In this document: positions 44,863 to 54,200 of the stretch, piece after piece | Numbering within the stretch: position 1 is the stretch's first letter | Layout of the letters: each line of letters starts with the position of its first letter | Assembly (NCBI GenBank): GCA_963709505.1 | Contig: CAVPXC010000013.1 | Coordinates: 1 to 64,000 of the forward strand | Length of the DNA stretch: 64,000 bases | Origin: CAVPXC01 sp963709505 | GTDB taxonomy: Bacteria > Chloroflexota > Anaerolineae > JAAEKA01 | Reading direction: 5' to 3' | Program-made: the position numbers and the translations under genes | Notes under the pieces: model-generated | The model's input: only the letters and a program-made list of their open reading frames with translations | The model's database searches: none | What the model was told of the DNA's origin: nothing

Positions 44863-45739
44863 AGATGTACTTCCCAATCAACAGCCCCAGCTGTTCCTTG
44901 GCGCGCTCTGGCCATAGATCCTTACGCGTGATGATGGCGTCTTGCAGCGCGTTGCGATACGGACTAGGAGCAGCGGCGGCCAACAGCTTGACCGCGTTCC
45001 TGACGGAATCCTTGGCGACCTCGGCGTTGCGCAGCAGCACCCGGATGACGGCGTCGACCGTGACCGGTTCCTCGCTCTCGTGCCAGACGTCGAAATCGGT
45101 GATGTGGCCCATGGTGGCATAGCTCATCTCGGCCTCCCGCGCCAGGAAAGCCTCTGGCGTAGCCGTCATCCCCACAATCGAGAAACCGAGCTGACGAAAA
45201 GCCCTGCTCTCCGCTTTGGTGCTGAAACGCGGGCCTTCGATAGTGACAAACGTGCCGCCCAGATGCGCTCTGGCGCCGCTGGCCAGCACGGCCCGATGGC
45301 ACACTTCCGATAAAACCTCACAGAACGGATTGGCAACCGACACGTGGACGACGATACCGTCGGTACCCACCGTCGGGTCGTCGAAGAAGGACAAAGCGCG
45401 TAGGCGCGTCCGATCAAATATCTGGTCGGGGACGACAATATCGCCCGGATAAAGATGCTCCTGCAGGCTGCCACAGGCGCTGACGCTGATCAGGTACTCG
45501 ACACCCAGCTGCTTGAAGCCCCAGATGTTCGCGCGGGAGTTCAGACGGGTGGGGCTGATGCGATGCCCGCGGCTGTGCCTGCTCAGAAAGGCGACGCGCT
45601 GCCCTTCCATCGTGCCGACGATGTAGGCGTCCGATGGGGCGCCAAAGGGCGTTTCGATCCAAATCTCTTCGACGTTTTGCAGGGCGCTCATCTCGTACAC
45701 GCCGCTGCCGCCGATCACGCCGATACGCAGGGGTTCCAT
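44861..45739 (-). CDS. mtnP: S-methyl-5'-thioadenosine phosphorylase
   Basis: A 292-aa MTAP/PNP-family enzyme splitting methylthioadenosine to adenine and methylthioribose-1-phosphate in methionine salvage. Blocks: IGVIGGSGVYEM, SRHSRGHRISPTRLNSRANI, SACGSLQEHLYPGDIVVPDQ, GTFVTIEGPRFSTKAESRAF, IVGMTATPEAFLAREAEM. ATG 45739. A long open frame joins it to the upstream cysQ-like gene, but only because that gene has a frame break; the two are separate genes. Confidence 0.92.
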   Translation of the reverse strand: MEPLRIGVIGGSGVYEMSALQNVEEIWIETPFGAPSDAYIVGTMEGQRVAFLSRHSRGHRISPTRLNSRANIWGFKQLGVEYLISVSACGSLQEHLYPGDIVVPDQIFDRTRLRALSFFDDPTVGTDGIVVHVSVANPFCEVLSEVCHRAVLASGARAHLGGTFVTIEGPRFSTKAESRAFRQLGFSIVGMTATPEAFLAREAEMSYATMGHITDFDVWHESEEPVTVDAVIRVLLRNAEVAKDSVRNAVKLLAAAAPSPYRNALQDAIITRKDLWPERAKEQLGLLIGKYI

Positions 45740-45778
45740 GGGGGTAGGTGTCCTTTCTGGGGGCAGGGGAGGGAAGCT

Positions 45779-45810
45779 GGTAGATTGGTAGATTGGTAGA
45801 TTGGTAGATT
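45779..45810. repeat. (GGTAGATT)4 tandem repeat
   Basis: Four exact 8-mer copies (45779-45810) between mtnP and the cysQ-like gene. The complementary 8-mer series occurs inside ileS at 35719-35744. Confidence 0.9.
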
Positions 45811-45852
45811 GGTGAAGTGGTGGACAGGGCGGAGATGGGGGTCTCAGGTGGG

Positions 45853-46708
<856 letters not shown>

Positions 46709-46729
46709 GAGTTGTCCTCCTCAGCCTGG

Positions 46730-46767
46730 AAAAAGTCGAGGCTGACCATTGCTGGCCAGCCTCGACA
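46730..46767 (-). terminator. Terminator of tmRNA
   Basis: GTCGAGGCTG and CAGCCTCGAC (stem within 46767-46735), followed on the minus strand by TTTTTCC. Confidence 0.75.
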
Positions 46768-46770
46768 AGG

Positions 46771-47203
46771 TGGAGATGGCGGGAATCGAACCCGCGTCCG
46801 AGACATTCAAGCGAAGATATACTACAAGCTTAGTCGCCGGTAAGTTTTCCCCTTCGGCTGGCCAGCGACGGCCTGCCATGGAAGGGTGAGCCTGATGGGT
46901 GCTGGGCGGGTGCCTCAGCCTTAGGCCAGGTTCATCGGCGTCGACCTGGCTGCATCTCAAGCAGTTATGACGACTGACTCACAGCCTGCGAGAAGCACTG
47001 TGAGGGCCGCCCCAATCGCGTAGATCGGGGGTGTTTTCACACTCGCTTAGGCGGCGAGAGCCACCGAAGTGGCCAGGCCGCGGGGGGCGAAGGTGAAAGT
47101 TTTGCCGTTGTTGGCAGTTGTGTTTTTGCGCCCTTTTTACGAGGGTGACGCACCTCGGCCTGCAATCCTCGGTCAGCCTGCCCCGTCGAAGCCTATCATC
47201 CCC
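46771..47203 (-). ncRNA. ssrA: tmRNA (transfer-messenger RNA)
   Basis: About 433 nt. The 5' end GGGGATGATAGG and the 3' end CCATCTCCA pair as a tRNA acceptor stem; the T-arm reads CGCGGGTTCGATTCCCGCC. The tag frame runs GCC AAC AAC GGC AAA ACT to TAA, encoding a 22-residue peptide that starts ANNGKTFTFAPRG and ends SVALAA, the usual degradation tail. CCA is not encoded. It rescues stalled ribosomes together with SmpB, whose gene lies just upstream on the same strand. Confidence 0.96.
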
Positions 47204-47215
47204 ATGCCAGAATGG

Positions 47216-47243
47216 ATTATACCACAACGGATTGGGGAGTCAA
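47216..47243 (-). promoter_or_regulatory. Promoter of tmRNA
   Basis: Minus strand TTGACT (47243-47238), 16 bp ending TGG, perfect TATAAT (47221-47216); 12 bases separate it from the mature 5' end. Confidence 0.75.
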
Positions 47244-47247
47244 AACC

Positions 47248-47718
47248 TCAGTGGACCATATCCTTCAGCGCGCGCCGCATTTCTCGGTCGTAGTCGTGCT
47301 TGGCGATGCTCTCGCGCTTGTCGTAGAGCTTCTTACCGCGCGCCAGGCCGATCTCGACCTTGGCGCGGCCATCGCGCAGATGAATCTCCAGGGGGATCAG
47401 GGTCCAGCCCTTCTCCTTTATCTTGGCATGCAACCGCGCGATCTCATTGCGATGCATGAGCAGCTTGCGCTCGCGCCGCGGCTCGTGGTTCTCGCGGTTG
47501 CCGTGGGTGTAGGGCGAGATGTGTGCGCCAACCAGCCACACCTCGCCGTTGCGGATCACGGCAAAGCTGTCCTGCAAGTTGGCGCGGCCGGCGCGGAGGG
47601 ACTTGATCTCCGTGCCCGTGAGCACGACCCCGGCCTCGATCGAATCTTCGATGATGTAGTCATGGCGCGCCTTGCGGTTGCTGGCCAAGACCTTGACGCC
47701 TTCAGTTTTTTCCTTCAT
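47248..47718 (-). CDS. smpB: SsrA-binding protein
   Basis: A 156-aa protein binding tmRNA and delivering it to stalled ribosomes. Family blocks: NRKARHDYIIEDSIEAGVVL, GTEIKSLRAGRANLQDSF, EVWLVGAHISPYTHGNRENH, RERKLLMHRNEI, GWTLIPLEIHLRDGRAKVEI and the C-terminal ARGKKLYDKRE helix. Full length. Adjacent to ssrA on the same strand, though ssrA has its own promoter overlapping the smpB 3' end. Confidence 0.96.
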   Translation of the reverse strand: MKEKTEGVKVLASNRKARHDYIIEDSIEAGVVLTGTEIKSLRAGRANLQDSFAVIRNGEVWLVGAHISPYTHGNRENHEPRRERKLLMHRNEIARLHAKIKEKGWTLIPLEIHLRDGRAKVEIGLARGKKLYDKRESIAKHDYDREMRRALKDMVH

Positions 47719-47742
47719 GGGTGACCTCTGCCAGCCGCAAAA

Positions 47743-49191
47743 CTACTGGCTCTGGGGCTGCTTGAAGTTGAGCAGATAGTCAATCGCTTTGTCGAGCTGC
47801 GGATCCTTGTCCGCCTCGATGTCTTTGTCGGTGCGCCCGACCACGACGTCGGGCTCCAGTCCCTCGCCGTTGATCTGGCGATCGTTCGGCGTAAACCAGT
47901 AGGCGGTCGTGATGCTGAGCTGGGAGCCGTCGCTGAGCTCGCGGGGCAACTGCACCAACCCCTTGCCAAACGTCCTCTCGCCGATCAGCACGCCGCGGCC
48001 GCTGTCCTGTATGGCGCCGGCCAGGATCTCCGAGGCGCTGGCGCTGCCCTCGTTGACCAGCACGGCCAGCGGGATCGTCAACGCCCGCCCCTCGCCGCTG
48101 GCCGGGTAGATCTCCTCGTTGCCGTCCTTGAAACGCTCGATCAAGATCGAACCGTCGGGGACGAACTCGCTGGTGATGTCGACCGCCGTGTGCAGGAATC
48201 CGCCCGGGTTGCCGCGCACGTCCAGGATCAGGCCGGGCGGGTTAGTGGCGAGCATCTCGTCCAGGGCGATGCGCACCTGTTCGGTCGACGATGCGCTGAA
48301 CTCGCCGAGCCGCAGATAGGCGATGCCATTATCCAGGATTTTGTGCTCGACCACAGGAACCTGGATGCGATCGCGCTCGACTTCCACCTCGCGCGGCTCT
48401 TGCTCGGGCGACTTGACGGTGAGATTGACCTTGGTGCCCTTGGGGCCGCGAATGAGCGCGATGGCCTCGGTGAGCTGCAGCTTGGTAACGTCCTTGCCGT
48501 CGACGGCGAGGATGACGTCGCCACGGCGGATGCCGGCGTTCCAGGCGGGCTGGCCCTCGAAGGGCTCGACGATGCGCACGCCGCCCCCCTCGGCCTCAGC
48601 CACGCGCGCGCCGATGCCCTCAAAGCTGCCGTTGAGCTCTTCGTTGAAGAAAGCTGCCTCCTCCGGCGGTCGAAGGTAGGTGTAGTCGTCGCCCAGCCTG
48701 AACATCACGCCGTTGATGGCGCCGTAGGTGAGGTTATCGACGTCGGGCAGCTCGCCGTACTCTTTGCGGATGATGGTGAGAACCGCCGCCATGGCCTCTT
48801 TCGACGTTTTTTCGCGCTTGAGCGGATCGTCGGTCTCCAGCTCGGCCGCGCGCAGCATGCCGGTCACCAGGCCGCCGACCATCTCCGGGGTATCAGGCAG
48901 ATCGCCGTAGTAATCCTGCTCCAGCGCATCCCACGCCTCCCAGACCAGGTCGAATTTCTCGGGCAGGTCGCCGGCCGCAAATTCGGTCTGGCCCGCCTGA
49001 GGGGTAGCCCTGGTTTGCGCGCCGGTCCGATCCGGGGCCGGCGGCGCGGCGGATGCCAGCTCGGGCGCGGTCACTCTGCCCGTGCCAAAGCCTGTGCCAA
49101 AGCCGGCAAGAAAGGTCATGCCGCCCAAGACGACGACGACAAGCACGATGACGATCCACTGCACTGACGGTTGTTTTTCTGATCTCTTCAT
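47743..49191 (-). CDS. S41-family C-terminal processing peptidase (CtpA/Prc type)
   Basis: A 482-aa exported protease. An N-terminal anchor or signal (WIVIVLVVVVLGGMTFLAGFG), then a helical cap, a PDZ domain (GIGARVAEAEGGGVRIVEPF; GIRRGDVILAVDGKDV) and the S41 core: GLILDVRGNPGGFLHTAVDI, VLVNEGSASASEILAGAIQD (catalytic Ser) and GERTFGKGLVQLPREL (Lys). The tail GLEPDVVVGRTDKDIEA is typical. It lies between a paralogue and smpB. Confidence 0.93.
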   Translation of the reverse strand: MKRSEKQPSVQWIVIVLVVVVLGGMTFLAGFGTGFGTGRVTAPELASAAPPAPDRTGAQTRATPQAGQTEFAAGDLPEKFDLVWEAWDALEQDYYGDLPDTPEMVGGLVTGMLRAAELETDDPLKREKTSKEAMAAVLTIIRKEYGELPDVDNLTYGAINGVMFRLGDDYTYLRPPEEAAFFNEELNGSFEGIGARVAEAEGGGVRIVEPFEGQPAWNAGIRRGDVILAVDGKDVTKLQLTEAIALIRGPKGTKVNLTVKSPEQEPREVEVERDRIQVPVVEHKILDNGIAYLRLGEFSASSTEQVRIALDEMLATNPPGLILDVRGNPGGFLHTAVDITSEFVPDGSILIERFKDGNEEIYPASGEGRALTIPLAVLVNEGSASASEILAGAIQDSGRGVLIGERTFGKGLVQLPRELSDGSQLSITTAYWFTPNDRQINGEGLEPDVVVGRTDKDIEADKDPQLDKAIDYLLNFKQPQSQ

Positions 49192-49276
49192 TGTTTCCTC
49201 GATAAGTCTTTCATCCCGCTCTTCCAGTGCCTGAGGGCACTTCTCAGTTTTAGCCAGGGGATTTCCAATCCCTGGA

Positions 49277-50515
49277 TCACTTCGGCCTGGCTGGTTCCGC
49301 GTTCAGAAGGCGAATGGCTTCCTCCAGCGGCGCATCCCGGTTGTCGTCGTGCGCCACGGCCAGGTCAGGCACTAAGACCGACGCCGTTGATCTCGTGGCC
49401 ATTGGGCGTCAGCCAGCGGGCGACGGTTACGTGAACCGAGGATCCATCGCTGAGGTCGTAGACGAGCTGCACCGATCCCTTGCCATAGCTTTTCTCGCCG
49501 ACCAGCTTGGCCCGGCTGCGGTCCTGCAGGGCGCCGGCCAGGATCTCCGACGCGCTGGCGGTTGCACCGTCGACCAGCACAGCCATCGGCCAGTTGGGGG
49601 AGCGTTTGGCATCGACGCACCCGATAGGTCTGTTCGGCGCCGTCGTTCTTGCGCTCGAACAGCACGACGCCGTCGCTCAGAAAACGGCTGGTCACGTCGA
49701 TGGAGGACTGCAGCAGGCCGCCGCTGTTGTGGCGCAAGTCGACGACCAAGCTGTTGCACGTCTTGTTGGTCGAGTTCCAGCAGCGCGCGATCGAGTTCGC
49801 CTGCCGTGCGTTCGGTGAATTGACGGATCGCGATGTAGCCGATCTGCGGGTTCTGCTCCAGCGCACGCCACTCCACGGAGGGGGTCTCGATGCGCTCGCG
49901 GACGACGCTGAAGGTGAGCGGATCGGCGGCGCCTTCGCGGCGCACCTGCAGCTCCACCGGCTCGCCGATCGGCCCGCGGATCAAGTCGACGGCCTCGTCG
50001 GCCGTTAGCTCAGGCGCAATTGGCTTGCCTGCCACGGCGATCAGGATGTCGTCCTTTTTGATGCCTGCTTTCTCGGCCGGCCGGTCGGGCATCGGGTTCA
50101 GGCGCAAGTTTCCTGCGTCGTCTTTGGTGATCCATGCGCCGATCCCGCCGAATTCCCCGCTGAGTTGTTCCTTCTCGCGCTGGCGCGGTTCCGGCGCAAC
50201 AAAGCGCGTGTAGGGGTCGCCATAGGCCCGCGCCAGCCCGTCGATCGCGCCATGCTCGCGCTGTTGGGCGTCAGGTTGGTCACCGTAGAAGTCGCGTTGT
50301 AAAATGTGCCAGGCTTCCCAGTAAACGTGCATGTCGCCAGGCTGCGCCGCGTCGCCGTCGGCGGCTGTGGCCGGCGGCGTGTCGCTTGGCGAGGCGCCGC
50401 GGTCGATCAGCCAACGCGCGCCGAAACCCGCCAGGAAGACGACGACCACAGTCAAAGCGACGAGTGCAATAAAGCCCAGGTTACGAAGGGTTGTCACGGT
50501 TTCTATCTCGGCCAT
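49277..50515 (-). CDS. Second S41-family C-terminal processing peptidase (three frame breaks)
   Basis: About 412 aa after repair; paralogue of the next gene. N-terminal anchor (LGFIALVALTVVVVFLAGFG), helical part, PDZ (GIGAWITKDDAGNLRLNPMP; GIKKDDILIAVAGKPI), then after breaks near 49745, 49610 and 49390 the core LVVDLRHNSGGLLQSSIDVT, LVDGATASASEILAGALQD (Ser), GEKSYGKGSVQLVYDL (Lys) and a C-terminus VPDLAVAHDDNRDAPLEEA to a stop at 49277. It belongs to a tandem duplication with the gene at 47743. Confidence 0.85.
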
Positions 50516-50570
50516 TCAGGCGACAGGTTGCAAGTGGCAAGTTGCAAGTGGCAGGTGGCAAGTTGATCGG
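50516..50570. repeat. Degenerate CAAGTGGCAAGTTG repeat
   Basis: Alternating GTTGCAAGTGGCAA units with period of about 7 between the second S41 gene and the thioredoxin gene, similar to the repeat at 10145-10197. Confidence 0.65.
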
Positions 50571-50691
50571 CGCCGGTTCCACCCGAACGACGCTGGATTG
50601 TAGCATACATGACTCGGCCCCGCAAACTGTTGGGCTGATCGGACCTCGGAATTCCTGGTCGAGTTCAGGAGTCCTGGGCAAGCGCGGAACT

Positions 50692-50713
50692 CCTCGACTT
50701 GTCGAGGTCTTTT
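50692..50713 (+). terminator. Short terminator-like hairpin before the TlpA gene
   Basis: CCTCGAC (50692-50698) and GTCGAGG (50701-50707) followed by TCTTTT, about 14 bases upstream of the ATG at 50727; possibly an attenuator. Confidence 0.4.
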
Positions 50714-50726
50714 CAAGGAAGGCGTG

Positions 50727-51255
50727 ATGCATTCAAGTCGCAACCGCTTCGTGAGTGTATTGATTGGAGTTCTCGTTGATCGTGGGCGGGTCGATCGGTC
50801 TGATGCTGGCTGTCTCGCGATCGGCGCGGCTGCCGGGGACGCCCGTGGCGGCGCCGCTGCCGGACGTGACTGTGACCACCCTGGGAGGTGAGGCGGTCAA
50901 CCTGGCGGACCTGCGCGGCCGGCCGCTGCTGATCAATTTCTGGGCGACGTGGTGCCCGCCGTGCCGGGAGGAGATGCCGGCGCTGGAGCGGATCGAGCGA
51001 AAATGGGCTGAGCGGGGCGCGGCGGTGGTGGTGATCAACTTCGAGGAGGACGCAGAGACGATTCGGCAGTACCTGGCTGAGAATGGGCTGTCTCTGCCGG
51101 TGTTTCAGGATAGCAGTGGGGAAGTAGCGCAAATACTCGACATAACGTATCTACCGACAACCTTGTTCGTCGACAGCGCGGGCGTGATCCGCAGCCGCAA
51201 CGAAGGCCCCTTGTCGCAGGGGCAGATGGAGGCGGGGTTGCGGGCGCTGCGGTAG
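50727..51255 (+). CDS. TlpA/ResA-like thioredoxin-fold protein (frameshift near start)
   Basis: About 176 aa. ATG 50727 follows AAGGAAGG; the first frame reads MHSSRNRFVSVLIGVL and a one-base break near 50775 leads into LIVGGSIGLMLAVSRS, together a signal anchor. The thioredoxin domain has FWATWCPPCREEMPAL (active site CPPC), YLPTTLFVDSAG (cis-Pro) and a C-terminal helix. Exported reductants of this family act in cytochrome c maturation or disulfide reduction. Convergent with the large CHAT gene. Confidence 0.86.
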
Positions 51256-51280
51256 AAGTCGATGCCGGATTGAGCGTTTT

Positions 51281-54200
51281 TTATTTCAATTTGGCCAACA
51301 TGGCCTCTAGTTGTTGCATGTAGCCTATCTGATCGGGGTAGAGGCTGCCGGCGGCGTGCAGACGATGCATGATGGTCAGTGCCCGGCCAAAATAGACGGT
51401 GCTTTGGTCCGGGTCCGACTCGGCCAGTTTTCCAAAGCGACACCACCAAATCCCAGGCGATAGTCGGCGCGCGCCGGCTCGGCCGCCGCCAGCCGCTCGG
51501 CGATCTCCAGGCTGCTTTGGTAGGCCGCCTGCGCCGCCTCGCCCTGCCCCAGCGCACGGTACAGATCGCCCATGCGCTCGTAGGACACCGACAGGTCGCG
51601 CTGATAGTCGGCGCGCGCCGGCTCGGCCGCCGCCAGCCGCTCGCGCGATCTCCAGGCTGCTTTGGTAGGCCGCCTGCGCCGCCTCGCCCTGCCCCAGCGC
51701 ACTGGTACAGATCGCCCATTTTGTTGTACGACACCGACAGGTCGCGCTGATAGTCGGCGCGCGCCGGCTCGGCCGCCGCCAGCCGCTCGGCGATCTCCAG
51801 GCTGCTTTGGTAGGCCGCCTGCGCCGCCTCGCCCTGCCCCAGCGCACGGTACAGATCGCCCATTTTGTTGTACGACACCGACAGGTCGCGCTGATAGTCG
51901 GCGCGCGCCGGCTCGGCCGCCGCCAGCCGCTCGGCGATCTCCAGGCTGCTTTGGTAGGCCGCCTGCGCCGCCTCGCCCTGCCCCAGCGCACGGTACAGAT
52001 CGCCCATGCGCTCGTACGACACCGACAGGTCGCGCTGATAGTCGGCGCGCGCCGGCTCGGCCGCCGCCAGCCGCTCGGCGATCTCCAGGCTGCTTTGGTA
52101 GGCCGCCTGCGCCGCCTCGCCCTGCCCCAGCGCACGGTACAGATCGCCCATGCGCTCGTAGGACACCGACAGGTCGCGCTGATAGTCGGCGCGCGCCGGC
52201 TCGGCCGCCGCCAGCCGCTCGGCGATCTCCAGGCTGCTTTGGTAGGCCGCCTGCGCCGCCTCGCCCTGCCCCAGCGCACGGTACAGATCGCCCATCCTGT
52301 TGTACGACACCGACAGGTCGCGCTGATAGTCGGCGCGCGCCGGCTCGGCCGCCGCCAGCCGCTCGGCGATCTCCAGGCTGCTTTGGTAGGCCGCCTGCGC
52401 CGCCTCGCCCTGCCCCAGCGCACGGTACAGATCGCCCATCTTGTTGTACGACACCGACAGGTCGCGCTGATAGTCGGCGCGCGCCGGCTCGGCCGCCGCC
52501 AGCCGCTCGGCGATCTCCAGGCTGCTTTGGTAGGCCGCCTGCGCCGCCTCGCCCTGCCCCAGCGCACGGTACAGATCGCCCATTTTGCTGTACGACACCG
52601 ACAGGTCGCGCTGATAGTCGGCGCGCGCCGGCTCGGCCGCCGCCAGCCGCTCGGCGATCTCCAGGCTGCTTTGGTAGGCCGCCTGCGCCGCCTCGCCCTG
52701 CCCCAGCGCACTGGTACAGATCGCCCATCTGCTGTACGACACCGACAGGTCGCGCTGATAGTCGGCGCGCGCCGGCTCGGCCGCCGCCAGCCGCTCCAAC
52801 AGGCCCAGTGCTTCGGCATGGCGAGCCAACGCCGCGTCGATTGCGCCCAGGGGCAGCAACGCGTCACCGTAGGTATCCACAAAGTCCCGGATACGATGGA
52901 TGCTCGGACGGCAAAGCGGCCACGATCTCGGCCAGGAATGCGGCCAGTTCAACCGTTTGGCCGTAGGTGCCCAGTAACTCGATGATCTCCCAGGCAATCT
53001 CCGTAGCTCGATCGAAGGCTTCGCCTTCCAGGAATCGCCGCACGGCCTCCACGGCGTCGCCCAGGGAGTGCGAGACAGTCGCCACCCGCCACATCAGCGT
53101 TTCGCCGGCGCGCCGGCACCGCTCCAGGAAATCCGCCTGGGCGCTGCGCTGGCGCAGGCTCTGTGCAGTCCAGCGATGCACCCACACCTGGTGATCCGGC
53201 AGCGGCGTCAGCAGCGAGGACTCGGCAAGGCGCCGCGCCGCCTGGCCGGCCGCCCGCACCTGCGCCGCGCTCGGCGTCTGCGCACCGGCCAGGGCGAAGG
53301 CGAGCTCCTCTATCGTCACCGGCGTGGCAAAGACTGCGGCCTGGTGCAGCGCGTCCAAATCGCCTGCCTTCTGCCCCACGATCTCCAGCAACTGGTCCAG
53401 CAGCACGTCGGCCGCCGCGATGCGCAGGGCATCTTGCAGCGCGCTCTCAGGGTCGCCGCCCAGCTCGTCGGGATCCAGCCCCAAGGCGCGCGCCTGCTTG
53501 CGCAGCCGGACGCTGATCTGCGGCAGGCGGGCCGCGTCGTGGCGCAGGATGGCGTCCAGGTATTCGAGCGTGCGCGGGTGGCCGCCGATCTGGCGCAAAG
53601 CCAGGCTAACGAACTGCGGCTCGCCGCCGGCGAGCGCGGGCAGGCGGTAGATGAGCCGCCGCGTCTCGGCCAGGGAGAGCGGCCCCAGGTGCTCGCTGGC
53701 CAACCACTCGCCGCCGGCCGGCAGCGGGTAGCGGCTGGTGATCAGGACCTTGCCCTGCCGCGCCGATCCCAGCAGCGCCAGCAGGATCGCCTCGCTGGCC
53801 GGGTCCAGGAACTCACGTCCCAGCAGCGCCAGGTTGTCCTCGTAGTTGTCCAGCACCAGCAGCAGCCGCTGCCCGGCCAGGAGCTGGCCCAGCACCTGCA
53901 GGCGCGCCTCGTCGGGCAGGGTGGTTTGCAGCAAGAGCGCTGCGGCGCGCTGTAGCTCCGGGTTCGTTTGGCCCAGGAGCTGTGCGCCGACGGTGGCCGC
54001 CAGCTCGCCCAGGCCCCAGCGCCCCAGCGCGACCGCGGCGATCCAGCCCTGGGTATGAAGCCGCGCCATGACACGGCCGGCGAGCGCGCTTTTGCCCACG
54101 CCGCCGATGCCCTGCACCAACACGCCGGCTTTGCTGCCCTGACCGGCTACCGTGCGCGGGTCGTCCAGCAGCGTGCGCGTGATCCGGCGCAGCTCTCGCC

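Noticed and set aside
46771..46830. tRNA gene suggested by a T-arm and acceptor stem
   Set aside because: No anticodon or D arm follows; the partner acceptor strand is 400 bases away, as in tmRNA.
51501..52799. 144-bp repeats considered as a CRISPR or intergenic repeat array
   Set aside because: The units are fully coding, in frame on the minus strand, with a TPR-like sequence and codon-level variation.
51662..52985. Long plus-strand open frames of 390-430 codons across the repeat array
   Set aside because: They are antisense shadows of the GC-rich TPR repeats, made of Arg/Pro-rich periodic sequence with no family resemblance.
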